DNA of 36,517 nucleotides from an uncultured Methylococcaceae bacterium (GTDB taxonomy: Bacteria > Pseudomonadota > Gammaproteobacteria > Methylococcales > Methylomonadaceae): positions 1 to 36,517 of the forward strand of contig CAIYOW010000017.1 of NCBI GenBank assembly GCA_903927955.1. Direction: 5' to 3'. The notes beneath the pieces were generated by a model that was not told where the DNA came from, did not search any database, and worked only from the letters and a program-made list of their open reading frames with translations. Positions 28,152-36,517 of this stretch are shown piece after piece (position 1 is the first letter of the stretch; each line of letters begins with the position of its first letter). The translations under genes were made by a program, and so were the position numbers.

Positions 28152-29552
28152 ATGATTCCTGTTATCTTATCGGGCGGCTCCGGCACAAGGTTGTGGCCTT
28201 TGTCCCGTAGCCAGTATCCCAAGCAATTCCTGCCCTTGGTGTCGGGCAACTCCATGCTGCAAGAAACTATGCTCAGAATCCAGTCCCTGCCCAAAATGCA
28301 GGCACCGATAGCCATTTGTAATGAGGTGCACCGGTTTTTGTTGGCAAAACAGCTTCATGACATAGATGCCATACCTTCGGCTATTATTCTTGAACCTATG
28401 GGCAAAAACACCGCCCCCGCTGTGGCATTGGCGGCATTGTCCGCTCAGTCGCCGGATGATGTGTTGCTGATATTGGCGGCTGACCACATCATCATCGACA
28501 CCGAAGCCTTCCACGCCGCTATCGATCATGCCGAAGCACTTGCCAAACAGGGTTTGTTGGTCACTTTTGGCATTGTCCCCGATAGTCCAGAAATTGGTTA
28601 TGGCTATATTAAACAAGGGTCTGCTCTTGAACACACCGCCTATCAAGTGGAGGCATTTGTCGAAAAACCTGATTTGGCAACGGCAAACCACTATTTGCAG
28701 TCCGGTGAATATCTTTGGAACAGTGGCATGTTTGCTTTCACGGCAGGCAATTTCTTGGCGGAGCTAGAAAAGTTCAACCCAGAAATGCTGGAGTGTTGCA
28801 AACAAGCGCTGGCCACCGCAAAAGCAGACTTGGATTTTATCCGCTTGGATAAGGCTGTTTTTGGCAAATGCCCTGCCGATTCGATTGACTATGCGGTTAT
28901 GGAAAAAACCGACAAGGCTGCAGTGATCCCTTTAGCGGCCGGGTGGAATGACGTGGGTTCTTGGTCAGCCCTTTGGGATGTGCGCGACAAAGACGTTAAT
29001 GGCAACGCCATTACTGGCGATGTCATCACCATTGACACACGCAACTCCCTTATTCATGCCGAGAACAAACTGGTCACAGTAATTGGCTTAGATGACTTAG
29101 TGGTTGTGGAAACTAAAGATGCGGTGATGATTGCCACTAAAGAAGGCAGCCAATCCGTCAAAGAGGTAGTTGGCCAATTAATCAAGTTAAGCCGCAGTGA
29201 AGCCGAGACACACCCAAAGGTGGTTCGCCCCTGGGGGTCTTATGATTCCGTTGATAGTGGCGACCGCTATCAGACCAAGCTTATCAGGGTCAATCCCGGT
29301 GCCAAACTGTCTGTGCAACAACACCACCACCGTGCCGAGCATTGGATAGTGGTGAAAGGCACCGCCATGGTCACTAGAAATGATGATAAAACATTGTTGT
29401 TTGAGAATGAATCAATCTATATACCGATAGGCACTATACATTGTTTGGAAAACCCCGGCGTTATCCCTCTGGAAGTCGTCGAAGTGCAATCTGGCACCTA
29501 TCTAGGTGAAGATGACATCGTCCGCTATAGCGACCAATACGGACGAGTCTAA
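28152..29552 (+). CDS. manC: Mannose-1-phosphate guanylyltransferase / mannose-6-phosphate isomerase (bifunctional, AlgA/ManC/CpsB type)
   Basis: MIPVILSGGSGTRLWPLSRSQYPKQFLPL (pyrophosphorylase signature), FVEKPD, and C-terminal cupin RPWGSYDSVDSGDRYQTKLIRVNPGAKLSVQQHHHRAEHWIVVKGTA. Confidence 0.96.
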   Translation: MIPVILSGGSGTRLWPLSRSQYPKQFLPLVSGNSMLQETMLRIQSLPKMQAPIAICNEVHRFLLAKQLHDIDAIPSAIILEPMGKNTAPAVALAALSAQSPDDVLLILAADHIIIDTEAFHAAIDHAEALAKQGLLVTFGIVPDSPEIGYGYIKQGSALEHTAYQVEAFVEKPDLATANHYLQSGEYLWNSGMFAFTAGNFLAELEKFNPEMLECCKQALATAKADLDFIRLDKAVFGKCPADSIDYAVMEKTDKAAVIPLAAGWNDVGSWSALWDVRDKDVNGNAITGDVITIDTRNSLIHAENKLVTVIGLDDLVVVETKDAVMIATKEGSQSVKEVVGQLIKLSRSEAETHPKVVRPWGSYDSVDSGDRYQTKLIRVNPGAKLSVQQHHHRAEHWIVVKGTAMVTRNDDKTLLFENESIYIPIGTIHCLENPGVIPLEVVEVQSGTYLGEDDIVRYSDQYGRV

Positions 29553-29566
29553 CTCAATATCGCTGG

Positions 29567-30493
29567 CTAGCCCTTGCCACGGGTTCTAGTCAGCGATTTG
29601 TCTTTGGCACTTTCCAATGTTTCAAAGCGCTTTTCAATAAACTGGATGATCATGTCAGCGATATCCTTTTCGCTGGCAGCCTCAATGCCTTTCAGGCCTG
29701 GCGAGGAATTGACTTCCATAATCACCGGGCCATGGTTGGAGCGCAGCATATCCACGCCACAAACATTCAAGCCCATTATTTTTGCCGCCCTGACCGCAGT
29801 AGAGCGTTCCTCAGGCGTGAGTTTTATCAATGTTGCCGAGCCACCGCGATGCAAATTGGAACGGAACTCACCGTCCGCAGCCTGCCGCTTCATAGCAGCC
29901 ACCACCTTATCGCCAATCACAAAGCATCGGATATCGCTGCCGCCCGCTTCTTTGATAAATTCTTGCACCATAATATTAGCGTTGATGCCCATAAAGGCTT
30001 GGATGACGCTTTCCGCTGCATTATGGGTTTCCGCCAACACCACTCCAATCCCTTGGGTGCCTTGTAACAGCTTTATTACTAACGGGGTGCCGCCTACTTG
30101 GGCAATCAAGTCAGCAATATCATCAGGATTATTAGCGAAGCCCGTCACCGGCAAGCCGATACCTTTTCTGGCCAATAATTGCGTGGAACGCAGCTTGTCG
30201 CGGGAGCGGGAAATGGCGACCGACTCATTGAGCGGAAACACATTCATCATTTCAAATTGACGCAACACTGCTGTGCCATAAAACGTGACCGAAGCACCAA
30301 TACGCGGTATCACGGCATCAAATTGGCATAAATCCTCACCCCGATAATGAATCGACGGATTGTGGGAAGTGATGTTCATATAGCAACGCAATACGTCTAA
30401 AACCCGTACCTCGTGTCCGCGAGCCTGTGCCGCCTCCGCCAAACGGGCCGTTGAATAAAGCTTTGGGTTGCGTGAAAGAATGGCGATTTTCAT
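29567..30493 (-). CDS. rimK: RimK-family ATP-grasp ligase (ribosomal protein S6--L-glutamate ligase)
   Basis: [44 protein letters not shown]-grasp [46 protein letters not shown]. Confidence 0.94.
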   Translation of the reverse strand: MKIAILSRNPKLYSTARLAEAAQARGHEVRVLDVLRCYMNITSHNPSIHYRGEDLCQFDAVIPRIGASVTFYGTAVLRQFEMMNVFPLNESVAISRSRDKLRSTQLLARKGIGLPVTGFANNPDDIADLIAQVGGTPLVIKLLQGTQGIGVVLAETHNAAESVIQAFMGINANIMVQEFIKEAGGSDIRCFVIGDKVVAAMKRQAADGEFRSNLHRGGSATLIKLTPEERSTAVRAAKIMGLNVCGVDMLRSNHGPVIMEVNSSPGLKGIEAASEKDIADMIIQFIEKRFETLESAKDKSLTRTRGKG

Positions 30494-30640
30494 AATCTTT
30501 GAAGCCGACAAAATAAAAGGCCTATTTTCTCATGAAACAACCCAACAAGCATTAGAAAAACCGTTAGGCTAGGGTATTAAGTCCGATCATTGGCCATTAA
30601 TGGATATAAAGGCTGCTTATTTTAAGATGGGCGGCGATTT

Positions 30641-31495
30641 TTAAACTAGCCGGCCTGCTTTATAGTCAGCAATGGCCTGCTGTATTTCTGCTTGGGTGTT
30701 CATCACGAACGGGCCGTGTTGCACAATCGCTTCACCTATCGGGCGGCCCGCCAACAGCAAAAATGCCACCGGCTGATCTGCCCAAATTTCAAGCTGATCA
30801 CCAAGGGAAAGCACGCCTGCTTGTTGTGATGCCAGCGGCTGTGCAGCCAATTGGGGGCCAATCAAGGCTTGACCTTCATAGGGATAAACAAAGGCATTGT
30901 AATCACTGGTCAGCGGTAGTTCAAAATGACTGCCAGCGGGCAATCGGACATCCAGAAACAAAGCATCGGCGCTTATGCCTTGGATGGGGCCGGCGTGGAG
31001 TTGGCCTGCAAATTCAGCATTGCCCGCAATAATCTTAACGCTGCCACCATCGGCTAAGGTGAGCCAAGGCATGGCTTCTGGTTGAATATCCTGATAACGT
31101 GCCGGCTTCATTTTTTCTTTTGCCGGTAAGTTGACCCATAATTGAAAACCGCGCATTCGGCCGCTTTCTTGTTGCGGCATTTCCGAATGGATAATACCCC
31201 GACCAGCAGTCATCCATTGTGCGCCGCCACTTTTCAAGTCACCTCGGTTGCCCAAGTGGTCTTGGTGCAACATGTGCCCATCCAGCATATAGGTGATGGT
31301 CTCAAAACCGCGATGCGGGTGTTCAGGAAAGCCCGCTATATAATCATCGGCATTGGCGGATGAGAATTCATCCAGCATTAAAAAAGGGTCAACACGGTGC
31401 GCTTGGTTTTGCCCAAGGCTACGGCGCAATTTAACGCCCCCGCCATCTGCAGTGGCAATGCTTGGAATAATGTGTTGCAGTGTACGGATGTTCAT
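30641..31495 (-). CDS. Pirin family protein
   Basis: FLMLDEFSSANADDYIAGFPEHPHRGFETITYMLDGHMLHQDHLGN, GGAQWMTAGRGIIHSEMP; bicupin. Confidence 0.94.
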   Translation of the reverse strand: MNIRTLQHIIPSIATADGGGVKLRRSLGQNQAHRVDPFLMLDEFSSANADDYIAGFPEHPHRGFETITYMLDGHMLHQDHLGNRGDLKSGGAQWMTAGRGIIHSEMPQQESGRMRGFQLWVNLPAKEKMKPARYQDIQPEAMPWLTLADGGSVKIIAGNAEFAGQLHAGPIQGISADALFLDVRLPAGSHFELPLTSDYNAFVYPYEGQALIGPQLAAQPLASQQAGVLSLGDQLEIWADQPVAFLLLAGRPIGEAIVQHGPFVMNTQAEIQQAIADYKAGRLV

Positions 31496-31531
31496 TTTTA
31501 CCCCCACGGTTTAAGCCAACATTATGAATGT

Positions 31532-32374
31532 TTATTCATCCACCAGAGTCTCTAGCCGACAAAAGCCATTGCCTTGTCCTGCCAATGCGCCAACCAGCCA
31601 AGGCAAGGTTTGGCGCATTAGCGCAGCTAAAGTCCACGGCGCATTAATGGCAATCATGCCACAGGCGGTCATGCCTTGTTCAGGGTGGTCGGCTGCAATG
31701 CCTAATTCAAATAGCTGGATATTACGGATGCCAGATTTTTTAAAGGCTCGTTCCAGTTCATCAACGCGCCGCCTTTCCACCACGGGATACCACAGCAAAA
31801 AAGTACCTGTTGCGAAACGTTGGTGCATCTTAACTAATGCATCAACGACTAATCGGTAATCATTTTTTAATTCGTAAGCGGGATCAACCAGCACTAAGCC
31901 ACGGCGTTCCAATGGTGGCAACAGCGGTAAGCTGGCAGTCAGGCCATCGGCGTGGAAACGCTTGACCCGCTTATCTTTAAAAGTCGTTTGGTTAAGCGCT
32001 TTTATCTCGGTTGGATGCAACTCAAACAAGCACAATCGGTCATTTTGGCGCAACAGATGCTGGGCTATCAATGGCGACCCTGGATAGCGGTTCAGCTTGC
32101 CGCTGGCATTGAATGCCTTGATGATATTAACGTAGGCCAGCACCGCATCCGGTAAATCACTGCGTGACCATAAACGGCCAATACCATTATCAAATTCACG
32201 GTTTTTTTGGGCAAAGGCATCATCTAGTGCATAATCACCCGCACCCGCATGGGTGTCGAGGTAGCAAAAGGTTTTGTCTTTCTTGGCAAGATAATGCAGG
32301 CTGTCTATCAGCACAAGATGTTTCAGCACATCGGCAAAATTGCCGGCATGAAAGCCGTGTCGGTAACTGAGCAT
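31532..32374 (-). CDS. rlmJ: 23S rRNA (adenine2030-N6)-methyltransferase RlmJ
   Basis: MLSYRHGFHAGNFADVLKHLVL, YLDTHAGAGDYAL, LVLVDPAYELKNDYRLV; start at MLSYRHGF. Confidence 0.95.
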   Translation of the reverse strand: MLSYRHGFHAGNFADVLKHLVLIDSLHYLAKKDKTFCYLDTHAGAGDYALDDAFAQKNREFDNGIGRLWSRSDLPDAVLAYVNIIKAFNASGKLNRYPGSPLIAQHLLRQNDRLCLFELHPTEIKALNQTTFKDKRVKRFHADGLTASLPLLPPLERRGLVLVDPAYELKNDYRLVVDALVKMHQRFATGTFLLWYPVVERRRVDELERAFKKSGIRNIQLFELGIAADHPEQGMTACGMIAINAPWTLAALMRQTLPWLVGALAGQGNGFCRLETLVDE

Positions 32375-32378
32375 GGTG

Positions 32379-33173
32379 TCAAAAGACTTTATCGAAAATG
32401 GTGATGCTGATTTCAAAGGCAATCAGTCCGATGATAATCCATTCCAAAATGGTGGAATGGCGGTATTTTTGTTCATCAGCCAACATAACAAACAGCTCAT
32501 GGATAGTTTCCAGTTTTTTGGCCAACACTTCCGTGCGCGGGGCTATTTCCAGATATTGGGCAGTGATACTGTAGACTTTTTCATATTCGGGGTATTCCCA
32601 GAAAAAATCCGGCGTATCCAACAAATCGTAATTAAGGATAATGTCGCTTTTGGTCAAAAACAACTGACCACGAATTTTAGCGATGTTATGGCGGCTCAGC
32701 TGGATACGCCCGCTTTCAGCCAATGACTTGGGGATGTAACTGGTATTGTTGATGGTGTTAATGGCATGGGTTTCAAAAGAAGCCAGCTTAATGGATTGCG
32801 CCATACCTTGTGACAATGAAAACAGCAAAATGGCATCGGAATTTTCCACCTCGATATGGTCTTCTACAAAACGGGTGCGGGGGCAATCCAATGAGAAAGT
32901 AAAACGGTCTTCCTCGACCATAGCGAGGGGATTTTCGGCATGTTTCAACAATAATTCATGCAACGCTTGCTGCTGTTCCAAGCGGACATGCCAATGCACC
33001 ACTGCCCCGTAATTAAAAATGACCGACCATGTATCACCGTCTTCAATCAATAACGCACCCTTAATAATGCGTATCAGCGTTGATGCCGACAAATGGCTGG
33101 ACAATTGGTTGATGTCAAACCGTTGCGCCAAACAAAATGCTGCACACTGTTTTACTGATATTGGTTCAGACAT
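32379..33173 (-). CDS. DUF155/RMND1-SIF2 family protein with C-terminal TM segment
   Basis: AFCLAQRFDINQL..., DAILLFSLSQGMAQSIKLASFE, ...FFWEYPEYEKVYSITAQYLEIAPRTEVLAKKLETIHELFVMLADEQKYRHSTILEWIIIGLIAFEI. Confidence 0.85.
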   Translation of the reverse strand: MSEPISVKQCAAFCLAQRFDINQLSSHLSASTLIRIIKGALLIEDGDTWSVIFNYGAVVHWHVRLEQQQALHELLLKHAENPLAMVEEDRFTFSLDCPRTRFVEDHIEVENSDAILLFSLSQGMAQSIKLASFETHAINTINNTSYIPKSLAESGRIQLSRHNIAKIRGQLFLTKSDIILNYDLLDTPDFFWEYPEYEKVYSITAQYLEIAPRTEVLAKKLETIHELFVMLADEQKYRHSTILEWIIIGLIAFEISITIFDKVF

Positions 33174-33262
33174 GACAAATCCCTACCTGCATAATACTGG
33201 GATAGTGGCAGGAATCCCCCAGTTAGTCAATGAGCTATATGGATATTTGCGTATCAGCAGGG

Positions 33263-33685
33263 TTATTCCAACTTGGTTTGTTCTGCAATAGTCACTAGCC
33301 AACCATTTTCTGCTTCACAATGGGATGATTTGCCAGTCACTTTAATGTTGATACGGGCCACAGTGCCGTGCAGGGCTTCCGGCAACCGCCCTTTCACCAA
33401 ATAGTAAGGGTCTTTAAATTCAGCTTCTATTGGCACGGGGATATTTTTTACCTTCACTGATATTTGTTCAGGCTTGTTGACATTCAGGGCAATAAACGAG
33501 AACTCCGCACCCGGTACGACAGTGGTCAAGTGAGCCGGTAAAAATTTGCTCAGATGGGGTTTCATGCAAGCACTGCCGCCCCCACCGCCGCCCATACCTG
33601 GATTGTGTCCGCTATGATGTTCAGCGGCATACCCAGAACCCCATGCGGCAAACAGCAGGGACACCAGAAAAACTATTTTTTTCAT
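33263..33685 (-). CDS. Small secreted protein of unknown function, Gly/His/Met-rich N-terminus
   Basis: Start at MKKIVFLVSLLFAAWGSGYAA (signal peptide), mature N-terminus AEHHSGHNPGMGGGGGGSACMKPHLSKFLPAHL, second Cys near the C-terminus (KSSHCEAENGW). Confidence 0.75.
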   Translation of the reverse strand: MKKIVFLVSLLFAAWGSGYAAEHHSGHNPGMGGGGGGSACMKPHLSKFLPAHLTTVVPGAEFSFIALNVNKPEQISVKVKNIPVPIEAEFKDPYYLVKGRLPEALHGTVARINIKVTGKSSHCEAENGWLVTIAEQTKLE

Positions 33686-33771
33686 GCAGATTTTCCTTAT
33701 TATTGTTATTGGCAAAGAAAGATGCATATCATCGTATGCCATCAGGGCGCTACGGCAGGGTTGTTTTTATA

Positions 33772-33792
33772 TAACGCTATACTATAGCGTTA
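33772..33792. repeat. Perfect 21-bp palindrome (10-bp arms, 1-nt centre)
   Basis: TAACGCTATA C TATAGCGTTA, about 90 bp upstream of the 33685 start codon. Confidence 0.8.
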
Positions 33793-33834
33793 GTTGAGTT
33801 AAATGCCAATGAAATGCACGCTGCAAATTGTGGC

Positions 33835-33862
33835 AAAAAAAAGCCCAGGATACCCCGGGCTT
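33835..33862 (-). terminator. Intrinsic terminator of the 856-codon ORF
   Basis: Minus strand AAGCCCGGGGTATCCTGGGCTT stem-loop followed directly by TTTTTTTT. Confidence 0.85.
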
Positions 33863-33899
33863 GAGTTAGGCCGCCTGATAGGGCATTTAAAGGTTTACA

Positions 33900-36458
33900 T
33901 CATTTGGCAACCGTGATGGTTACATTAATAGTTGCCGTTTGCTTTTTGGTATCGGTTACTGTGAATACGGCGTTATATGTACCTACCTTGGTTGGCTTGC
34001 CACTGATGGCACCAGCGGTGGATATTTTAAGGCCAGTCGGCAAGCCAGTGGCTTTCCACTTCAAAGCACCCACGCCGCCCGTTGCTGCGGCTGTGCCAGC
34101 ATAGGCAGTCGCTATTTTTGCTGTTGAGGGAATGGTTGAACTACCCAGCACAATAGGTGGCAACGGAATAGGGTTGATAGTCAACACCGAAGTGCTGGTG
34201 ACACTTTGGCCTATGCTGTCCTTGGCGGTAATGGCAACCGTACTGGCTCCAGCAACCGTTGGCTTGCCGGCCACATTGCCAGCCGCATAGCTTAAGCCTT
34301 TGGGCAAGCCAGTGACTGACAACGTAAGTTTGCCTACGCCACCTGTGGCAGAAACTGTGCCGCTATATGCGCTGCCGACCATGCCCACAGGCAGGTTGGC
34401 AGTGGGCACTACAACCGGTGCAGCAGCGATAGTCATCGAAAGCGTGGTGTTGATCGTTTCGCCAATACTGTCATTTATCGAAACACTGACTGTTTGTACG
34501 CCATTTGTACCCAAGGCAGGCGTGCCGATGATATTTTTGCCGTCAAAAGATAAGCCACTAGGCAAGCCACTGACCGAAACCGTGTAAGGTGCAATGCCGC
34601 CAGCAGGCGTAATAGCTGTACTGGTGATGGGGCTGCCTACTTGCGCGTTGGGTAAAGTAACTGGGGTAAGGCTTAAGCCGGCTGCAATAGTCATTGAGCT
34701 GGCATTACAGAAACCTGCATTGTCGGATGTTCCAGTATAACTGACAATTTCGCCAAATTTAATACCGTTCGCTGCCAATGTTGATGGAACAAATGTTGTT
34801 TTGGCTTGTGGCGCGTACACCACGCTTTGACCACCATTGGCAAGGCCGCCTGCAATATCCATCCAAAACTTGCTGGCATTAGAAATGACCTTATTTGTGC
34901 CGGAACAAGCCGCGCCGCCACCTGCACCTGCTGCTGCAACGGTTAATGTTTGCGAAGCATTTTGGGAATAGCCCAAAGAATCGGTTGCGGTCAGTTGTAT
35001 TAATGTAGACCCCGCCACGGTGGGTGTGCCGCTAATGGTGTTGCCGACCAAGCTTAAGCCACTAGGCAATGCCCCAAAGCTGCTGAAGGCAATGGCACCA
35101 TAGCCACCGGTGACTGACAGTGCCTGGCTGTAAGGCGTGCCGACCATACCGGGAGCCAATGACAGGTTAAATACAATGGGTGCATCGGCAATATTGATTT
35201 GGGTGGTTGCCGTTGTACTGGTAAAGTTGCTGGCATCCTGTGCGATGATAGTTAACGGAAACGTACCCACAACGGTGGGTGTGCCGACTATAGTGTTGTT
35301 CACGGCATTAAACGTTAAGCCTGCAGGCAGCCCAGTCACACTGATGTTGAGCGTGTCGTTGGCAACACCGGGCGTGGCACTGATCACTTGACTGTAAGGC
35401 ATGTTCGCCGTTGCGCCAGAAATAGTGGCGTTAATCGATGGCGCGATAGGTAGCGGCGGCGCAGCCGGAATAACGCCATCAAAATTAATGCCGGCATTTT
35501 GTGCCACGATAAATTTACCTAAATCGCCTTTGCTTGGGCCATTTGCACCGGGTGTGTCGCCGTTAGGGCCTACTAAAGCTTCATTGGTGGCCGGATCGCG
35601 TTGCCCGGTGTATTGGTAAAACTCAAAACGGTAGACCACGCCTTTAGCTCCGGGATCAAGGGCAACGCCGGTCAAATCAATCTGGCCTGAACCTGGGCTG
35701 CCAGAATCAACTTGTAACAATTGCCATTCCAATTGAGTTTGGGTACGGGCTTTTTTGATGACAGCGTTTTCCGCCACCAAATCTTCCACTGCGACATTTT
35801 GCAGCGTGCCGGTTGCAGTCACTTTAACCCAACGGGGTTCGCCAAATTCATAGCCAAGCGGTTTGGGCGCGGCAATGGCTACATTGACTTTGGGGGCCTG
35901 TGGCACATTATTGATAGGCGGTTGCGGAGTGACCACCCATTGCGGATTGGGTACACTGGCTTGCACGGGTACTAGTGGGCCATTAGGGTTGGCGGCATTT
36001 TCCACTAGCCAAGAATAAGCTACATTAGGTGTGTTGACGTTAGTGCTGACACCAAAATGGTCGCAGGGATAAAGCGGGCCGTAGTTAGGCGCACCTAATG
36101 GCCAGCAACTGTCCGATGGGCTGACCGGCAAAGTGCCGGAAGGTGTGCCGGATGACCAAGAGCCGTTGTTGGTGGCTTGGTAGATGATTTTTACGCCAAA
36201 GCCAGTGGCATCGGTGAACTCAGTGACGGTAGGTGCGCCATAGCGCTCCATATTGGGCCAACGGTTGGCTGCGCCAAACAGCGAAGAAATGTCCTTGGCA
36301 TGAATATCGTGGATATCAATTTCAAAACCGTGGGCGGTTTTGCCAGTGTCATTGACCACATCAAAGTTAGCTAAAGAGCCAAATACTTGGGCGTGTAAGT
36401 TCGATGCCGATAAGGCCAAGGCCAAGCCGACGATCGGCTTGAGTGGAAATTTGTTCAT
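33900..36458 (-). CDS. Secreted multi-domain protein: unknown N-terminal domain plus about five putative-Ig (He_PIG-like) repeats
   Basis: Signal peptide MNKFPLKPIVGLALALSASNLHAQ; repeated pattern G.PY/AYS..v.aTGGvG...... vtGLPsGLs......I.GTPT.aGt..v.i.a.DS.g....; SD-like ggagag upstream of the ATG at 36458. Confidence 0.85.
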   Translation of the reverse strand: MNKFPLKPIVGLALALSASNLHAQVFGSLANFDVVNDTGKTAHGFEIDIHDIHAKDISSLFGAANRWPNMERYGAPTVTEFTDATGFGVKIIYQATNNGSWSSGTPSGTLPVSPSDSCWPLGAPNYGPLYPCDHFGVSTNVNTPNVAYSWLVENAANPNGPLVPVQASVPNPQWVVTPQPPINNVPQAPKVNVAIAAPKPLGYEFGEPRWVKVTATGTLQNVAVEDLVAENAVIKKARTQTQLEWQLLQVDSGSPGSGQIDLTGVALDPGAKGVVYRFEFYQYTGQRDPATNEALVGPNGDTPGANGPSKGDLGKFIVAQNAGINFDGVIPAAPPLPIAPSINATISGATANMPYSQVISATPGVANDTLNISVTGLPAGLTFNAVNNTIVGTPTVVGTFPLTIIAQDASNFTSTTATTQINIADAPIVFNLSLAPGMVGTPYSQALSVTGGYGAIAFSSFGALPSGLSLVGNTISGTPTVAGSTLIQLTATDSLGYSQNASQTLTVAAAGAGGGAACSGTNKVISNASKFWMDIAGGLANGGQSVVYAPQAKTTFVPSTLAANGIKFGEIVSYTGTSDNAGFCNASSMTIAAGLSLTPVTLPNAQVGSPITSTAITPAGGIAPYTVSVSGLPSGLSFDGKNIIGTPALGTNGVQTVSVSINDSIGETINTTLSMTIAAAPVVVPTANLPVGMVGSAYSGTVSATGGVGKLTLSVTGLPKGLSYAAGNVAGKPTVAGASTVAITAKDSIGQSVTSTSVLTINPIPLPPIVLGSSTIPSTAKIATAYAGTAAATGGVGALKWKATGLPTGLKISTAGAISGKPTKVGTYNAVFTVTDTKKQTATINVTITVAK

Positions 36459-36517
36459 TGCACTCTCCAAGATAAAAATGACAGAAGACTCATACTAGCA
36501 GACCAATATTAATTAAA

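Noticed and set aside
29574-30260. 228-aa plus-strand ORF opposite rimK
   Set aside because: Fully antisense to a confident rimK; composition looks like a codon shadow and no recognisable motifs.
30594-30605. Short palindrome CCATTAATGG upstream of rimK
   Set aside because: Only 10 bp and AT-rich; expected by chance at this window size.
1-36517. CRISPR arrays, tRNA genes, transposases, prophage or defence islands
   Set aside because: Looked for regularly spaced repeats, tRNA-like clover-leaf segments and transposase/integrase motifs on both strands; none seen.
1-36517. Frequent TTGGCA/TGCCAA hexamer as a possible uptake or architecture signal
   Set aside because: It appears often but I cannot count it against expectation, and it fits Leu-Ala codon usage (TTG GCA) on both strands. 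A k-mer over-representation test would decide.

Overview
This window looks like a gammaproteobacterial chromosome segment; a Methylococcales-like methanotroph is my inference from gene order and protein flavour, not verified. It is dominated by core genes. On the minus strand, reading right to left, there is rsmI, rnpB (RNase P RNA), then the dcw cluster mraZ-rsmH-ftsL-ftsI-murE-murF-mraY-murD-ftsW-murG-murC-murB (murB is cut by the window edge). On the plus strand there is yraN-diaA-like-dolP/BON-nudF, then yceD-rpmF-plsX-fabH-fabD-fabG-acpP-fabF-pabC-mltG-tmk-holB-tatD, then a type II manC/algA-type mannose-1-phosphate guanylyltransferase. The right end, on the minus strand, carries rimK, a pirin, rlmJ, a DUF155/RMND1-family protein, a small secreted Gly/His/Met-rich protein, and an 856-codon secreted protein with about five putative-Ig (He_PIG-like) repeats. 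I see no CRISPR array, transposon, prophage, tRNA or defence island. Nothing here clearly qualifies as a new multi-gene system. The observations most worth a second look are: a 10-bp-phased TGG triplet array on the mraZ promoter (candidate MraZ operator), competing hairpins in the acpP-fabF and rpmF-plsX gaps, a possibly leaderless yceD operon start, a DiaA-like protein lacking the usual SIS phosphosugar loop, and the uncharacterised secreted proteins with a 21-bp palindrome at 33.2-36.5 kb.
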